Positions 16,746 through 25,656 of a stretch of 64,000 nt of DNA are shown here, piece after piece; positions within the stretch are counted from its first letter, which is position 1; each line of letters begins with the position of its first letter. Source of the stretch: Alphaproteobacteria bacterium (GTDB lineage Bacteria; Pseudomonadota; Alphaproteobacteria; Caulobacterales; Caulobacteraceae); the NCBI GenBank assembly GCA_018821435.1, contig JAHJME010000040.1:105416-169415 (forward strand). Direction: 5' to 3'. The translations under genes and the position numbers were made by a program. The notes beneath the pieces are model-generated. The model made no database searches. It was given only the letters and a program-made list of their open reading frames with translations, and had not been told where the DNA came from.

Positions 16746-18377
16746 TTACGCCGCCACCCCCAGCGCCGCCAGGGCGCGGTCCTTGATGGCCTTGTAGTCG
16801 ACCTTGCCGTTGGGGGCCCGGCCGATGCTGTCCACCACCACCAGCTCGCGCGGCGCCTTGTAGGCGGCGAGCTGGCCGCGCACGTGCTCGGACAAGGCGG
16901 CCAAGGTCGGCGTGGCGCCGGCCTCGGGCTCCACCACCGCGCAGATGCGTTCGCCGAAGCGGCTGTCGGCGATGCCGACCACGACGGCGTCGCGGATGTC
17001 GGCGTGGCGCTTCAGGGCCTCCTCGACCTCTTCCGGGAAGACCTTCTCGCCGCCGGTGTTGATGCAGACCGAGCCGCGGCCCAGCAGCTTCAGCGTGCCG
17101 TCGACGTTCACCTCGGCCCAGTCGCCGGGGACCGACCAGCGGACGCCTTCGATGATCTTGAATGTCTTGGCGCTCTTCTCCTCATCCTTGTAGTAGCCCG
17201 CCGGCAGGAAGCCGGAGACAGCCACCAGGCCCCGCTCGCCGGAGCCCGGCGCGACCCGCAGGCCGTCTTCGGTGAACACGCCGGTGTTCGGACCCAGCAT
17301 GAAGGCCGCCGTCTGGGCCTCCGCGCCCGCCGCCGAGGCCGAGGCGCCCAGGCCCACCGCCTCGGACGAACCGAAGCTGTCGGCGATCATCGCGCCCGGG
17401 ATGTGACTGAGCAGGCCGCGCTTGTTCTCCTGGCTCCACATCGAGCCGGACGAGCTCATGGCGCGGACGCTGGTCAGGTCCCAACCGCCGGGATTGGCCT
17501 CCAGCGCCTCCAGCATCGGGGTGGAAAAGGCCAGACCGACCAGGACGATGTTGGTGGCCTTCAGCCGCTGGGTCTCGTTCCAGAGCTCGACGGCGTTGAA
17601 CTTTCGCGAGGGCAAGGTGCAGATCGTGCCGCCGCCGTTGAGCGAGATGAAGGCAGAGAACTGACCGGTGCCATGCATCAGCGGCGCGGCGACGATCGCG
17701 GTGGACTTCAAGTGTTCAGGCCCCTGGATCCGGGCGATCAACTCGGGGATCGAGGTGGCCGGCGCGATACCCAGGGCGGCGTTGCCGCCCGCGCCCAGCA
17801 CCTGGAACAGGTCGTCCTGGCGCCACATCACGCCCTTGGGCATGCCGGTGGTGCCGCCGGTGTAGAGCAGCAGCAGGTCGTCGCCCGACCGGCCCCAGGG
17901 CGCCTTCACCGGCCGCTGGGCCGGGGCCTTGGCAACGATGGCGTCGTAGTCGGCGGCCCAGGCGGGGGCGGGATGGCCTGGCTCGGCCACCGCCACCCAG
18001 GCCTTCACCTTGGGGAGCCGGTCCTTGATGCGCTCCAGCAGGTCGGTGAACCCGGCATGGAACACCACAGCCTCGGCGTCGGCGTTGTCGAAGAGGTAGA
18101 TGATCTCCTCGGGGCCGTAGCGGTAGTTGGTGTTGACCGGGGCGAAGCCGCCCTTGAACGCCGCGAAGTAGGTCTCGAGGTATTCGGGCCCGTTGTAGAG
18201 ATAGCCCGCCACCTTGGCCTGATGGCCCATGCCGCTGGCGATGAAATGGGCGGCCAGCGCGTCGGCGCGGGCATCGAACTGCGACCAGGTGATGACGCGT
18301 TCGCCCTGCACCTGCGCCGGATAGTCGGGCTGGGCGGCGGCGATGGCCTCCCACACGTCCGCGATAGTCCACGCCAT
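16746..18377 (-). CDS. Acyl-CoA synthetase (AMP-binding, FadD-like)
   Basis: 543 residues of the ANL superfamily: the P-loop LLYTGGTTGMPKGV, the adenylate-binding DSFGSSEAVG, the hinge GRGSVCINTGGEKVFPEEVE and the C-terminal catalytic Lys in PNGKVDYK. It activates a carboxylic acid, probably a fatty or branched acid, to its CoA ester in the cytosol. On the same strand just upstream lie an Lrp-type regulator and an enoyl-CoA hydratase, which suggests a beta-oxidation-like catabolic unit. Chain-length preference cannot be read from the sequence. Confidence 0.88.
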   Translation of the reverse strand: MAWTIADVWEAIAAAQPDYPAQVQGERVITWSQFDARADALAAHFIASGMGHQAKVAGYLYNGPEYLETYFAAFKGGFAPVNTNYRYGPEEIIYLFDNADAEAVVFHAGFTDLLERIKDRLPKVKAWVAVAEPGHPAPAWAADYDAIVAKAPAQRPVKAPWGRSGDDLLLLYTGGTTGMPKGVMWRQDDLFQVLGAGGNAALGIAPATSIPELIARIQGPEHLKSTAIVAAPLMHGTGQFSAFISLNGGGTICTLPSRKFNAVELWNETQRLKATNIVLVGLAFSTPMLEALEANPGGWDLTSVRAMSSSGSMWSQENKRGLLSHIPGAMIADSFGSSEAVGLGASASAAGAEAQTAAFMLGPNTGVFTEDGLRVAPGSGERGLVAVSGFLPAGYYKDEEKSAKTFKIIEGVRWSVPGDWAEVNVDGTLKLLGRGSVCINTGGEKVFPEEVEEALKRHADIRDAVVVGIADSRFGERICAVVEPEAGATPTLAALSEHVRGQLAAYKAPRELVVVDSIGRAPNGKVDYKAIKDRALAALGVAA

Positions 18378-18445
18378 GACCGATACGCCTCCCAGACCGT
18401 CTTTTGTTCGTTGGGGGGAAGTTGGCCTACTGCCGTTGGGTTATG

Positions 18446-18907
18446 TCAAACGGGGACGGCTGTGGTCGACTTGATCTGCTCCATGGCGAACGCCGAGCTG
18501 ACGTCGGACAGGGGCACCGCGGCGATCAGGCGCTTGTAGAAGGCGTCGTAGGCGGCGATGTCGCGGACCAGCACCTTCATCAGATAGTCGGTGTCGCCGG
18601 ACAGCCGGTAGAACTCCACCACCTCGGGCATCGACGCCGCGGCGCCGGCGAAGGCGTCCAGCCATTCCTGGTCGTGGCGGTTGGTGCGGACCGAGACGAA
18701 GACCGCCAGGCTCAGGTCCAGCTTGCTGCGGTCAAGCAGCGCCACCCGCTTGGTGATGATCCCGGCGTCGGTCAGCCGCTTGATGCGCTTCCAGCACGGC
18801 GTCTGCGAAAGGCCGACCAGCACCGCCAGCTCGGCGATGGCGATGGTCGCGTCCTTCTGCAGCTCGCGCAGGATGCGGCGGTCGATGGCGTCGAGAACGA
18901 TATCCAT
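18446..18907 (-). CDS. Lrp/AsnC-family regulator
   Basis: 153 residues: N-terminal HTH (LDAIDRRILRELQKDATIAI and TPCWKRIKRL recognition helix) and a C-terminal RAM effector domain with SGDTDYLMKV. Such proteins form octamers or higher assemblies that respond to amino acids or related metabolites. It lies between the enoyl-CoA hydratase and the acyl-CoA synthetase genes on the same strand, with 51-bp and 68-bp gaps, so those are its likely targets. Confidence 0.88.
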   Translation of the reverse strand: MDIVLDAIDRRILRELQKDATIAIAELAVLVGLSQTPCWKRIKRLTDAGIITKRVALLDRSKLDLSLAVFVSVRTNRHDQEWLDAFAGAAASMPEVVEFYRLSGDTDYLMKVLVRDIAAYDAFYKRLIAAVPLSDVSSAFAMEQIKSTTAVPV

Positions 18908-18958
18908 GGCGCGGGCTCCCCGGAGAGAACCAGATTCTACACACGGACCGCGCGGCGG

Positions 18959-19792
18959 CTAGGCTTTGGGGCGAACCTGTAGGCCCGTAGGATCGACGGG
19001 CATGCCGTGCACCTGCATGTTGTGGCTGTGGGCCAGCTGGTGCAGGGCGAAGGCGGTAGTCATGGCGCCGACGCGGCCCTGGGCGTCCTCGGCGGCGTTG
19101 ACCGCCTCCTTGGCCAGTTTCAGCGCGAACATCGGCTTGGCGGCGATGCGCTGCGCCAGGGCCAGGGTGAAGGTGGCCAGATCGGCGGCGGGGACCACGT
19201 GGTTGACCATGCCCAGGGCCTTGGCCTCCACGGCGCTCAGCCAGTCGGCGGTGAACAGCAGTTCCTTGGCCTTGCGCGGCCCCAGCTCCCACGGGTGGGC
19301 GAAATACTCCACGCCGGCCACGCCCATGCCCACGGTGTTGTCGCAGAAGGCGGCGTCCTCGGCCGCGACGATCAGGTCGCAGGGCCAGGCCAGCATCAGG
19401 CCGCCGGCGATGCACTTGCCCTGGACCTGGGCGATGGTGGGCTTGGGGATGTTCCGCCAGCGCTCGGAGAAGCCAAGATAGATTTCCTTTTCCCGCGCCA
19501 TCCGGCCCTCGGCGCCCGCGCAGCCGAAGCCGCACCAGGTTCCCACGGTGTCGAACCCGGTCATCTGCGAGGCGACGTCGCCGCCTTCGCGCAGGTCGTG
19601 GCCGGACGAGAAATGCGGGCCGGCGGCGGCCAGGATGATCACCTTCACCGCGTCGTCCTGGGCCGCCCGGTCGAAGGCCGCGTTCAGGGCGTAGAGCAGG
19701 CCGGTGTCCTGGGCGTTGCGGCTCTCGGGCCGGTTCAGCACGATCCGCGCGATCTGGTCGGCGGGGGTCTCATAGAGAATGGCGTCGGTCAT
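18959..19792 (-). CDS. Enoyl-CoA hydratase/isomerase (crotonase family)
   Basis: 277 residues with the crotonase fold: the oxyanion-hole segments AAAGPHFSSGHDLR and QGKCIAGGLMLAWPCDLIVAA (given as separate parts), and the GMGVAGVEYFAHP segment with a candidate catalytic Glu. An insert GFGCAGAEGRMAREKEI is longer than in EchA1. It probably hydrates or isomerises an enoyl-CoA in fatty-acid or related degradation, together with the synthetase gene downstream. Confidence 0.85.
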   Translation of the reverse strand: MTDAILYETPADQIARIVLNRPESRNAQDTGLLYALNAAFDRAAQDDAVKVIILAAAGPHFSSGHDLREGGDVASQMTGFDTVGTWCGFGCAGAEGRMAREKEIYLGFSERWRNIPKPTIAQVQGKCIAGGLMLAWPCDLIVAAEDAAFCDNTVGMGVAGVEYFAHPWELGPRKAKELLFTADWLSAVEAKALGMVNHVVPAADLATFTLALAQRIAAKPMFALKLAKEAVNAAEDAQGRVGAMTTAFALHQLAHSHNMQVHGMPVDPTGLQVRPKA

Positions 19793-19843
19793 GGCGGTCT
19801 CCCGCCGCCATAACAGCCTGCCTCGCGAGGCGCGGGAAGGGGC

Positions 19844-21439
19844 TCAGTGCTCGGTGGGCGGCGGACCCTGCAACGGCTCGGGCTTGGCGAACGGCACGAT
19901 GATCAGGGCGGCGGCGAACAGGATCGCCATCAGCATGTAGGTGTCGGCGAAGGCCAGGGTGGCGGCCTCGCGGCCCACCATCCGCCCCATGACCGACTCC
20001 GCCATCCGCATCGCGCGCGTCGCGTCCGGCGTCCATTGCTGGGCCATCTGCGCCAGGCCGCCCAGCATCTCGCGGGCCTTGTCCGGCTGTTCGCCCATGG
20101 CGGCCGACAGGCGCGCGGCGTGGTCGCGGGTGAAGTCGATCAGCCAGGTGTTGACCACCGCGATGCCGATGGCGCCGCCCAGGTTCCGCATCAGGTTGAA
20201 CAGGCCCGACGCATAGCGAAGCTGGTCCGGCACCACGCCGTTCAGCGCCATGCCCACCGCCGGCACGATGCACAGCAGCATGGCCAGGCCCCGCATCACC
20301 TGGGGCCAGAACAGCTCCCAGAAACCCCACTCGGGGGTCACATGGCTGAACATCCACAGCGAACAGGCGAACATCGAGAACCCCACCGCGATCACGTAGC
20401 GCGGATCCACCAGCGTCGAGAGCCGGGCGGCGATCGGCGCGGTGATGGTCATGGCGACGCCAGTGACAAAGACTGTCGTGCCGATCTGCAGACTGGAAAA
20501 CTCCCGGACCCGGCCCAGGTACACCGGCGTCAGGTAGGTGGCGGCATAGAGGCCGAAGCCGATCACTAGGTTCAGCACGCAGGCCATGGCGAACGTCGGG
20601 CGCTTGAACGGCGTCAGCTTCACCACCGGCATGGTCGAGAAGAACGTCCGCTCGAAGAACACCACCGCGCCAACGACCGAGAACCAGGCCGCGGCAAGCA
20701 CCTTCTCGTCGGTGAACCACTCGTGGCGCGGGCCTTCCTCCAGCACGTACTGCATGCCGCCCAGGAACACGGCCAGTGACGCCACGTGCAGCCAGTCGAT
20801 GCGCTTCAGCATGCCGGGATTGGCGGTGTCCACCTTGCCCAGCAGCGGGAACAGGATGGTGACGGCCACGCCCGGCACGATGTTCATGAAGAACAGCCAG
20901 CGCCAGTCCCAGTACTCGGTGATCAGGCCGCCCACGCTGGGGCCGAGCGTGGGCGCCAGGGTCGAGACCATGCCCAGGATCGCCGGGATCATCGCCCGCT
21001 TCGGCCCGTCGAACATGGCGAAGCCGGTGGCGAACACCAGCGGCACCATGGCTCCGCCGGTGAAGCCCTGGATGGCCCGGAACGCGATCATCGAATTGAT
21101 GTCCCAGGCCAGGCCGCACAGCAGGCTGGAGAGGGTGAACAGGCCGGCCGAGAGCGTGAACAGCCAGCGCGTCGACATCGCCTGGGACAGGAACGCCGCC
21201 AGCGGGATCATCACGATCTCGGCCATCAGATAGGACGTCTGCACCCAGGCGATCTCGTCTGGGCCGGCGTTCAGGCCCGCCTGGATCGAGTTCAGCGACG
21301 CGGCGACGATCTGGATGTCCAGCAGCGCCATGAACTGGCCGAAGGCCATGATCGCGAAGATCACCAGCTTGCGGGTCTCGCTGAGCGCGGCCGGACCGAC
21401 GGGCGGCGCGCCGGCGGCGGAGGCGGGTGCGACAGTCAT
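19844..21439 (-). CDS. DHA2-family MFS efflux permease (EmrB-like)
   Basis: 531 residues from ATG at 21439; the frame runs on to 22084 but that part is antisense to the tetR gene. Fourteen transmembrane segments are expected for this family, with the motif A-like LSQAMSTRWLF and motif C-like VSTLAPTLGPSVGG visible. It would be the inner-membrane pump of a tripartite drug exporter, working with the EmrA-like adaptor encoded on the opposite strand at 22539-23651. It is divergent from a tetR gene with a 63-bp shared control region. Confidence 0.88.
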   Translation of the reverse strand: MTVAPASAAGAPPVGPAALSETRKLVIFAIMAFGQFMALLDIQIVAASLNSIQAGLNAGPDEIAWVQTSYLMAEIVMIPLAAFLSQAMSTRWLFTLSAGLFTLSSLLCGLAWDINSMIAFRAIQGFTGGAMVPLVFATGFAMFDGPKRAMIPAILGMVSTLAPTLGPSVGGLITEYWDWRWLFFMNIVPGVAVTILFPLLGKVDTANPGMLKRIDWLHVASLAVFLGGMQYVLEEGPRHEWFTDEKVLAAAWFSVVGAVVFFERTFFSTMPVVKLTPFKRPTFAMACVLNLVIGFGLYAATYLTPVYLGRVREFSSLQIGTTVFVTGVAMTITAPIAARLSTLVDPRYVIAVGFSMFACSLWMFSHVTPEWGFWELFWPQVMRGLAMLLCIVPAVGMALNGVVPDQLRYASGLFNLMRNLGGAIGIAVVNTWLIDFTRDHAARLSAAMGEQPDKAREMLGGLAQMAQQWTPDATRAMRMAESVMGRMVGREAATLAFADTYMLMAILFAAALIIVPFAKPEPLQGPPPTEH

Positions 21440-21472
21440 GGTCCTTGCGCTCCGGCGGCCGGTACTTAATAT

Positions 21473-21485
21473 TATGAGCGTCATA
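21473..21485. promoter_or_regulatory. TetR operator candidate between the efflux pump and tetR genes
   Basis: TATGA-GCG-TCATA is a perfect 5-bp dyad with a 3-bp centre, inside the AT-rich 63-bp divergent region (flanked by TTAATAT and TAAATG). It lies 18 bp before the tetR start and would overlap both promoters, the usual place for autorepression plus pump repression. Confidence 0.6.
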
Positions 21486-21502
21486 TAAATGCGAGCAAGC
21501 CA

Positions 21503-22087
21503 ATGCGCTATAGCGACACGCACAAGGAAGAGACCCGGAAGAAGGTGGTGAAAGCCGCCGCCCGCGCGGTTCGCGCCAAGGGCCCGGAAGGCGTCAGCGT
21601 CGCCGAGGTCATGGCCGAGGCCGGCCTGACCCACGGGGGCTTCTATGCCCACTTCCCGAACAAGAAGGCGCTGGTGGTCTCGGCGCTGGAGGAGGCGTTC
21701 GGCCAGAGCGCGCGGCGCTTCGCCCGGATGACCGATGGCCAGGCGCCCGCCGAGGCGCTGGCGACCTTCGTCGACCTCTATGTGACGCCCGAGCACCGGG
21801 CCAACCCCGAGGGCGGTTGCCCGGTGGCCGGCCTCTCCAGCGAACTGCCGCGCCAGGGCCTGCCGGTGCGCGAGGCCTACGAGCGCGGCGTGCGGAGCCT
21901 GGTGGCGCGGATCGCCAACTGGCTGCCGGCGGACACGGCGGAGCGCGAGAGCCTCGCCGCCTCCATCGTGGCCGAGATGGCCGGGACCGTGGCCCTGTCG
22001 CGCGCGATCTCGGACGACGACGAGGCCGCCCAACTCCTGGCCGCCGCGCGCGGTCGCATCAAGACCCGCATGGGGATCGTCCAATGA
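21503..22087 (+). CDS. TetR-family repressor of the efflux locus
   Basis: 194 residues. HTH at about 8-55 with VSVAEVMAEAGLTHGGFYAHF followed by NKKALV, the 'GGFYAHF' subgroup that often controls drug pumps. A C-terminal ligand domain includes GGCPVAGLSSELPRQ. It is divergent from the MFS pump and its stop overlaps the start of the thioesterase gene by 4 bp (ATGA), so tetR, thioesterase and emrA form one operon under the same operator. Confidence 0.88.
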   Translation: MRYSDTHKEETRKKVVKAAARAVRAKGPEGVSVAEVMAEAGLTHGGFYAHFPNKKALVVSALEEAFGQSARRFARMTDGQAPAEALATFVDLYVTPEHRANPEGGCPVAGLSSELPRQGLPVREAYERGVRSLVARIANWLPADTAERESLAASIVAEMAGTVALSRAISDDDEAAQLLAAARGRIKTRMGIVQ

Positions 22088-22542
22088 ACGCCGTCGTCCC
22101 TGACCTCTCGAAGATGACCGGGCTGGAGCAGCTGCAGTACGCCTTCGATCCTGAGCGCCCCGAGCGTGGCCCCGGCATCGGCAGGACCCTGGGCTTCACG
22201 GTGGTCGAGATGGAGGAAGGCCGGGTGGTCTTCGGCGGCCATCCCGACGAGAGCGTCTACAATCCCATCGGCACGGTGCACGGCGGCTATGCGGCCACCC
22301 TGCTGGACAGCTGCGTCGGCTGCGCCGTGCATTCCGCGCTGAAGGCGGGGCAGGGCTACACGACGCTGGAGCTCAAGGTCGCCTATCACCGGGCCATGAC
22401 CAAGGACACCGGCCCCGTCCGGGCCGAAGGCAAGGTCCTCCAGGTCGGCCGTCGCGCCGCCTTCGCCGAGGGGCGGCTCACCGATCTGCAGGGCCGCCTC
22501 TACGCGACGGCCACCTCCACCCTGCTGGTGTTCGACCGATGA
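22084..22542 (+). CDS. PaaI-type hot-dog-fold thioesterase
   Basis: 152 residues. The hot-dog core has YNPIGTVHGGYAATLLDS with the typical HGG and an acidic residue in LLDSCVG, and ends with a strand-rich GRLYATATSTLLVF. These enzymes hydrolyse aryl- or acyl-CoA thioesters in the cytosol. It is embedded, with ATGA overlaps at both ends, between the TetR regulator and the EmrA-like adaptor, so it is tightly coupled to an efflux operon, an odd place for a thioesterase. Confidence 0.87.
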   Translation: MNAVVPDLSKMTGLEQLQYAFDPERPERGPGIGRTLGFTVVEMEEGRVVFGGHPDESVYNPIGTVHGGYAATLLDSCVGCAVHSALKAGQGYTTLELKVAYHRAMTKDTGPVRAEGKVLQVGRRAAFAEGRLTDLQGRLYATATSTLLVFDR

Positions 22543-23651
22543 AAATGGAAGCCGTCACCGAGGGCGTGCCCTTGAAACCCAAGCGCAAGCTGCCGCCGCG
22601 CGGTGTGCTGATGCTGGGCGCGGCGCTGGTCGTGGGCACGGGCGGCTACGTCTATATCCACTCGGCCAAGGCCTCGGCCACGACCGACAACGCCTATGTA
22701 AAGACCGACGTCACCATCGTGGCGCCCCGGGTGCGCGGTCACGTGGCCGAGGTGCTGGTGGGCGACAACCAGCCGGTGAAGGCCGGACAGATCCTGGTGC
22801 GTCTGGACCCTGAGGAATACGCGGCCCGCCTGGCCTCGGCCCAGGGCGACCTGGCCATCGCCGACGCCGCGATCGCCTCGGCCGAGGCGGCGCTGAACCG
22901 CCTGGGCTCCGAAGAGCAGATGGCCGTGGCCGAGGTGCGCGAGGCCGAGACCGGCATCCGCGCCGCCGACGCCGAGGCTACGCGGGCGAAGGCGGACTGG
23001 GTCCGCTACGACGCGCTGCTGAAGACGGGCTACGCGCCGCGCCGCGACGCCGACCGGATCCAGACCCAGGCCGTGGCCGCCGCCGCCGCCGCCGACAAGA
23101 CCCGCGCGACCCTGGCGGTCAGCCGCAGCCAGGCCGGCGTCACCGCCAGCCGCCGGGGCGAACTGATCGCGGCCATCGCCCAGGCCAAGGCGCAGCGGCA
23201 GAAGGCCGCCGCCGCCCTCGACCTGGCCCGCCAGGACCAGCAGCATGTAGACATCCGCGCGCCGGTGGCCGGCGTGGTCGGCGACCGCCAGGCCAACGTC
23301 GGCGACTACGTCCAGCCGGGCTCGCGCCTGCTGGTCGTCAATCCATTGGACCGGCTCTACATCACCGCCAACTTCAAGGAGACCCAGACCGCCCGCATGC
23401 TGAACGGCCAGGCGGCCAAGGTGAAGGTCGATGCGTTGCCGGGCGTGGTCCTGAAGGCGCACGTGGAGAGCTTCGCGCCGGGGACAGGCTCGGAGTTCGC
23501 GCTGCTGCCGTTCGAACCCGGCGTCGGCAACTTCACCAAGATCGTCCAGCGCGTGCCGGTGCGCCTCCGCTTCGACCCCGGCCAAGCCGATGTGGCCAAG
23601 CTGCGCCCCGGCCTGTCCGCCAAGGTCACGGTCGAACTCGACGGCGCCTAG
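22539..23651 (+). CDS. EmrA/HlyD-family membrane fusion protein
   Basis: 370 residues: cytosolic N-terminus, one transmembrane helix (about 20-40), a barrel-sandwich biotinyl-lipoyl-like half motif DNAYVKTDVTIVAPRV, a long alanine-rich coiled coil (about 85-220), the second half motif IRAPVAGVVGDRQANVGDYVQPG, then a beta-barrel. This is the periplasmic adaptor that links the MFS pump to an outer-membrane factor. No TolC gene is adjacent, so a shared one would be used. Confidence 0.9.
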   Translation: MKMEAVTEGVPLKPKRKLPPRGVLMLGAALVVGTGGYVYIHSAKASATTDNAYVKTDVTIVAPRVRGHVAEVLVGDNQPVKAGQILVRLDPEEYAARLASAQGDLAIADAAIASAEAALNRLGSEEQMAVAEVREAETGIRAADAEATRAKADWVRYDALLKTGYAPRRDADRIQTQAVAAAAAADKTRATLAVSRSQAGVTASRRGELIAAIAQAKAQRQKAAAALDLARQDQQHVDIRAPVAGVVGDRQANVGDYVQPGSRLLVVNPLDRLYITANFKETQTARMLNGQAAKVKVDALPGVVLKAHVESFAPGTGSEFALLPFEPGVGNFTKIVQRVPVRLRFDPGQADVAKLRPGLSAKVTVELDGA

Positions 23652-23682
23652 CAAATCTGAATCGGCTCTCAGACAATCGGCT

Positions 23683-23707
23683 TATTCCTATTGGTTGAGT
23701 AGGAATA
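23683..23707. repeat. AT-rich inverted repeat before the hydrolase gene
   Basis: TATTCCTA (23683-23690) and TAGGAATA (23700-23707) are perfect 8-bp arms with a 9-bp spacer, ending 10 bp before the next ATG. In a 70% GC genome such an AT-rich dyad is more likely an operator or mRNA hairpin than chance. No T run follows. Confidence 0.55.
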
Positions 23708-23717
23708 TGTTCGGGCC

Positions 23718-24359
23718 ATGCCGGAAGCCCGCATCGAGCTCGAATTGGACGATGGCGCCCTCGACGCCTTCGTCGCCTGTCCCGACACGCCGGGACGTAA
23801 GCCCCCGATTCTCCTGCTTTCCCGGCCCGATGGGCTGACCAAAGCGGTGGAATCCAGGGCTCGACGACTATCCGCCCACAATTATTTCGTCCTCGCGCCG
23901 GACCTTTCGGGCCTGTCGGCGGATGACCGGCGGGAGGCCGCCTGGGCCTGCCTGGACCACTTGGCCGATGAGCGACGGGTCGACGACACGCGGGTCGGCG
24001 CGCTGGGTTTCGGCTCGGGCGGCGACCTGGCCCTGACGCTCGCGGCGGGCCGATCCGAGCGCATCGCCGCCGTCGCGGCCTATGGTGCGCGAGGCTTCCG
24101 CGCCCGCGCAGCGCTGGAAATAGCACATAAAATCAATGGATTGGTACGAATCGGCTACTCGACGCACGCCGTGCCGGCGCGGGCCGGCTTGCTGGAGACC
24201 GCGCTCAACCTGTCGGGTGTGCTGTTCGACGTCGAGGTCTATGACGCGGAGCCCCACTGGCCCGACCTGCTGGACTTCTTCGCCCGCGCGCTGGAGGCGC
24301 CGCAGGGGGGCGAGGCGGGACGGGGAACGAACACCGCCGGTCACGCGCTCAACCCATAG
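23718..24359 (+). CDS. Dienelactone-hydrolase-like protein, nucleophile apparently missing
   Basis: 213 residues with the alpha/beta-hydrolase order of dienelactone hydrolases: PPILLLSRPDGLT, a helix, FVLAPDLSG, RVDDTRVGALGFGSGGDLAL, and a late H in AEPHWPDLLDFF. The usual nucleophile elbow GxCxGG (or GxSxGG) reads G-F-G-S-G-G, so the nucleophile position is Gly unless the following Ser takes over. The C-terminal 20 residues are polar and disordered. It may be inactive or use a shifted Ser. Function unknown. Confidence 0.7.
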   Translation: MPEARIELELDDGALDAFVACPDTPGRKPPILLLSRPDGLTKAVESRARRLSAHNYFVLAPDLSGLSADDRREAAWACLDHLADERRVDDTRVGALGFGSGGDLALTLAAGRSERIAAVAAYGARGFRARAALEIAHKINGLVRIGYSTHAVPARAGLLETALNLSGVLFDVEVYDAEPHWPDLLDFFARALEAPQGGEAGRGTNTAGHALNP

Positions 24360-24478
24360 ACGACTGATGCGACGCACTTTGTGTAGCGCCTGACGCGCGC
24401 GACGCTAGGATACCTAAAGCGACTCGGTCGCGGCGACCCCCGCCGCGCCCTCGCCCAACATTTTAGCCGGGGGAGCCC

Positions 24479-24739
24479 ATGGCCACGGAAAAGAAGACGA
24501 ACGCCCTGCAGAAGCCTCTGACGCCCTCCGCCGAACTGGCGGCCGTCGTCGGCGCGGGCCAGCTTTCGCGCGGCGAGACCGTCTCGAAGATCTGGGAATA
24601 CATCAAGAAGAACAACCTTCAGGATCCCGCGAACAAGCGCGACATCCTGGCGGACGCCAAGCTGAAGCCGGTGTTCGACGGCAAGGACAAGGTCAGCATG
24701 TTCGAGATGAACAAGCACCTTGCGAAGCACCTGAAGTAG
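24479..24739 (+). CDS. SWIB/MDM2-domain protein
   Basis: 86 residues, almost entirely one SWIB domain: LTPSAELAAVVGAGQLSR, VSKIWEYIKKNNLQDP, KRDILADAKLKPVF and MFEMNKHLAKHLK. In eukaryotes the domain is in chromatin remodellers; in chlamydiae it is fused to topoisomerase; stand-alone bacterial forms have no settled role, though DNA-compaction links are suspected. It begins with GGGGGAGCCC before the ATG and ends ahead of a terminator-like hairpin, so it is likely monocistronic. Confidence 0.92.
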   Translation: MATEKKTNALQKPLTPSAELAAVVGAGQLSRGETVSKIWEYIKKNNLQDPANKRDILADAKLKPVFDGKDKVSMFEMNKHLAKHLK

Positions 24740-24788
24740 GACGTGCGCGGCGCCTTCGTGCGTCGCGGCCTATGGAAGAAACTTGAGG

Positions 24789-24818
24789 GACCTCGCAGGC
24801 TTTTCGCCTTGCGAGGTC
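24789..24818 (+). terminator. Hairpin after the SWIB gene
   Basis: GACCTCGCA (24789-24797) pairs with TGCGAGGTC (24810-24818), extended by GGC/GCC with one bulged T around a short T-rich loop. It is followed by TCTTCACTTTC, a weak T-rich tail, so termination strength is moderate. Confidence 0.6.
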
Positions 24819-24915
24819 TCTTCACTTTCGGGTCCCTGTTCACGCCTGGGGCTCAGGCCTACATAAGGGCGGCCTTCGGAAACGAGGCCTCTGACCTCAT
24901 GCCACGGATCGCGTC

Positions 24916-25656
24916 GTGATCTCGCCCAACAGAGCCATCATCCTCGCCGCGGGGCAGGGCAAGCGCCTCCTGCCGCTGACCGAGGCGCGTCCGAAGTGCC
25001 TGATCGAGCTCTCGGGCCGTTCGCTGCTGGCCTGGCAGCTCCTGCGTCTGCAGGCGGCCGGGGTTCAGGAGGTGGTGATCGTCACCGGCTTCCGCGCCGA
25101 CGCGGTCGAGGCCGAGGTGGCGAATCTCAACCTGACCATGCCCATCCGGCTGGCCTTCAATCCGTTCTACACGGTCTCCGACAACACGGCCTCGTGCTGG
25201 ATCGTGCGCCACGAGTTCGACCGTGAGGTCATGGTACTGAACGGCGACACCCTGTTCGGCGAGGGCGTGGCCGAGCGCCTCATGGCCGCGCCGCCGGCCG
25301 AGATCACCGTCACCATCGACCGCAAGCCGGCCTACGACGCCGACGACATGAAGGTGCTGACCGAGGCCGGCCGCCTGGTCGCCATCGGCAAGACCATCGA
25401 GGCCTACGACGCCGAGTCGATCGGCTTCCTGCGGTTCTCGGTCGATGGCGCCGCCAAGTTCGCCGCCGGGGTCGAGAAGGTGCTGCAGACCCCTGAAGGC
25501 CTGCGCCGCTGGTACCTCTCGGTGATCGACGAACTGGCCCGCTCGGGCGTCGACGTGAAGGTCGCCTCCATCGAAGGCCTCGAATGGGGCGAGATGGATT
25601 TCCCGCAGGACGTCGACGCCCTGAACCGGCTGTCGGCGGGCTGGACCGCGCCTTAG
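24916..25656 (+). CDS. cpgD: Sugar-phosphate-type cytidylyltransferase, candidate CpgD (phosphoglycerate cytidylyltransferase)
   Basis: 246 residues from GTG at 24916. The nucleotidyltransferase signature LAAGQGKRLLPLT followed by RPKCLI opens the protein (about 8-28); VLNGDTLF supplies the metal-binding Asp and WGEMDFPQDVD closes the active site, as in phosphocholine cytidylyltransferases. By position at the edge of the ceramide genes it corresponds to the C. crescentus enzyme reported as CpgD, which makes a CDP-activated glycerate donor for ceramide diphosphoglycerate. Its stop overlaps the stop of the opposing nucleotidyltransferase gene (25653-25656). The family call is firm; the substrate is taken from recalled literature and synteny. 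Confidence 0.8.
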   Translation: MISPNRAIILAAGQGKRLLPLTEARPKCLIELSGRSLLAWQLLRLQAAGVQEVVIVTGFRADAVEAEVANLNLTMPIRLAFNPFYTVSDNTASCWIVRHEFDREVMVLNGDTLFGEGVAERLMAAPPAEITVTIDRKPAYDADDMKVLTEAGRLVAIGKTIEAYDAESIGFLRFSVDGAAKFAAGVEKVLQTPEGLRRWYLSVIDELARSGVDVKVASIEGLEWGEMDFPQDVDALNRLSAGWTAP

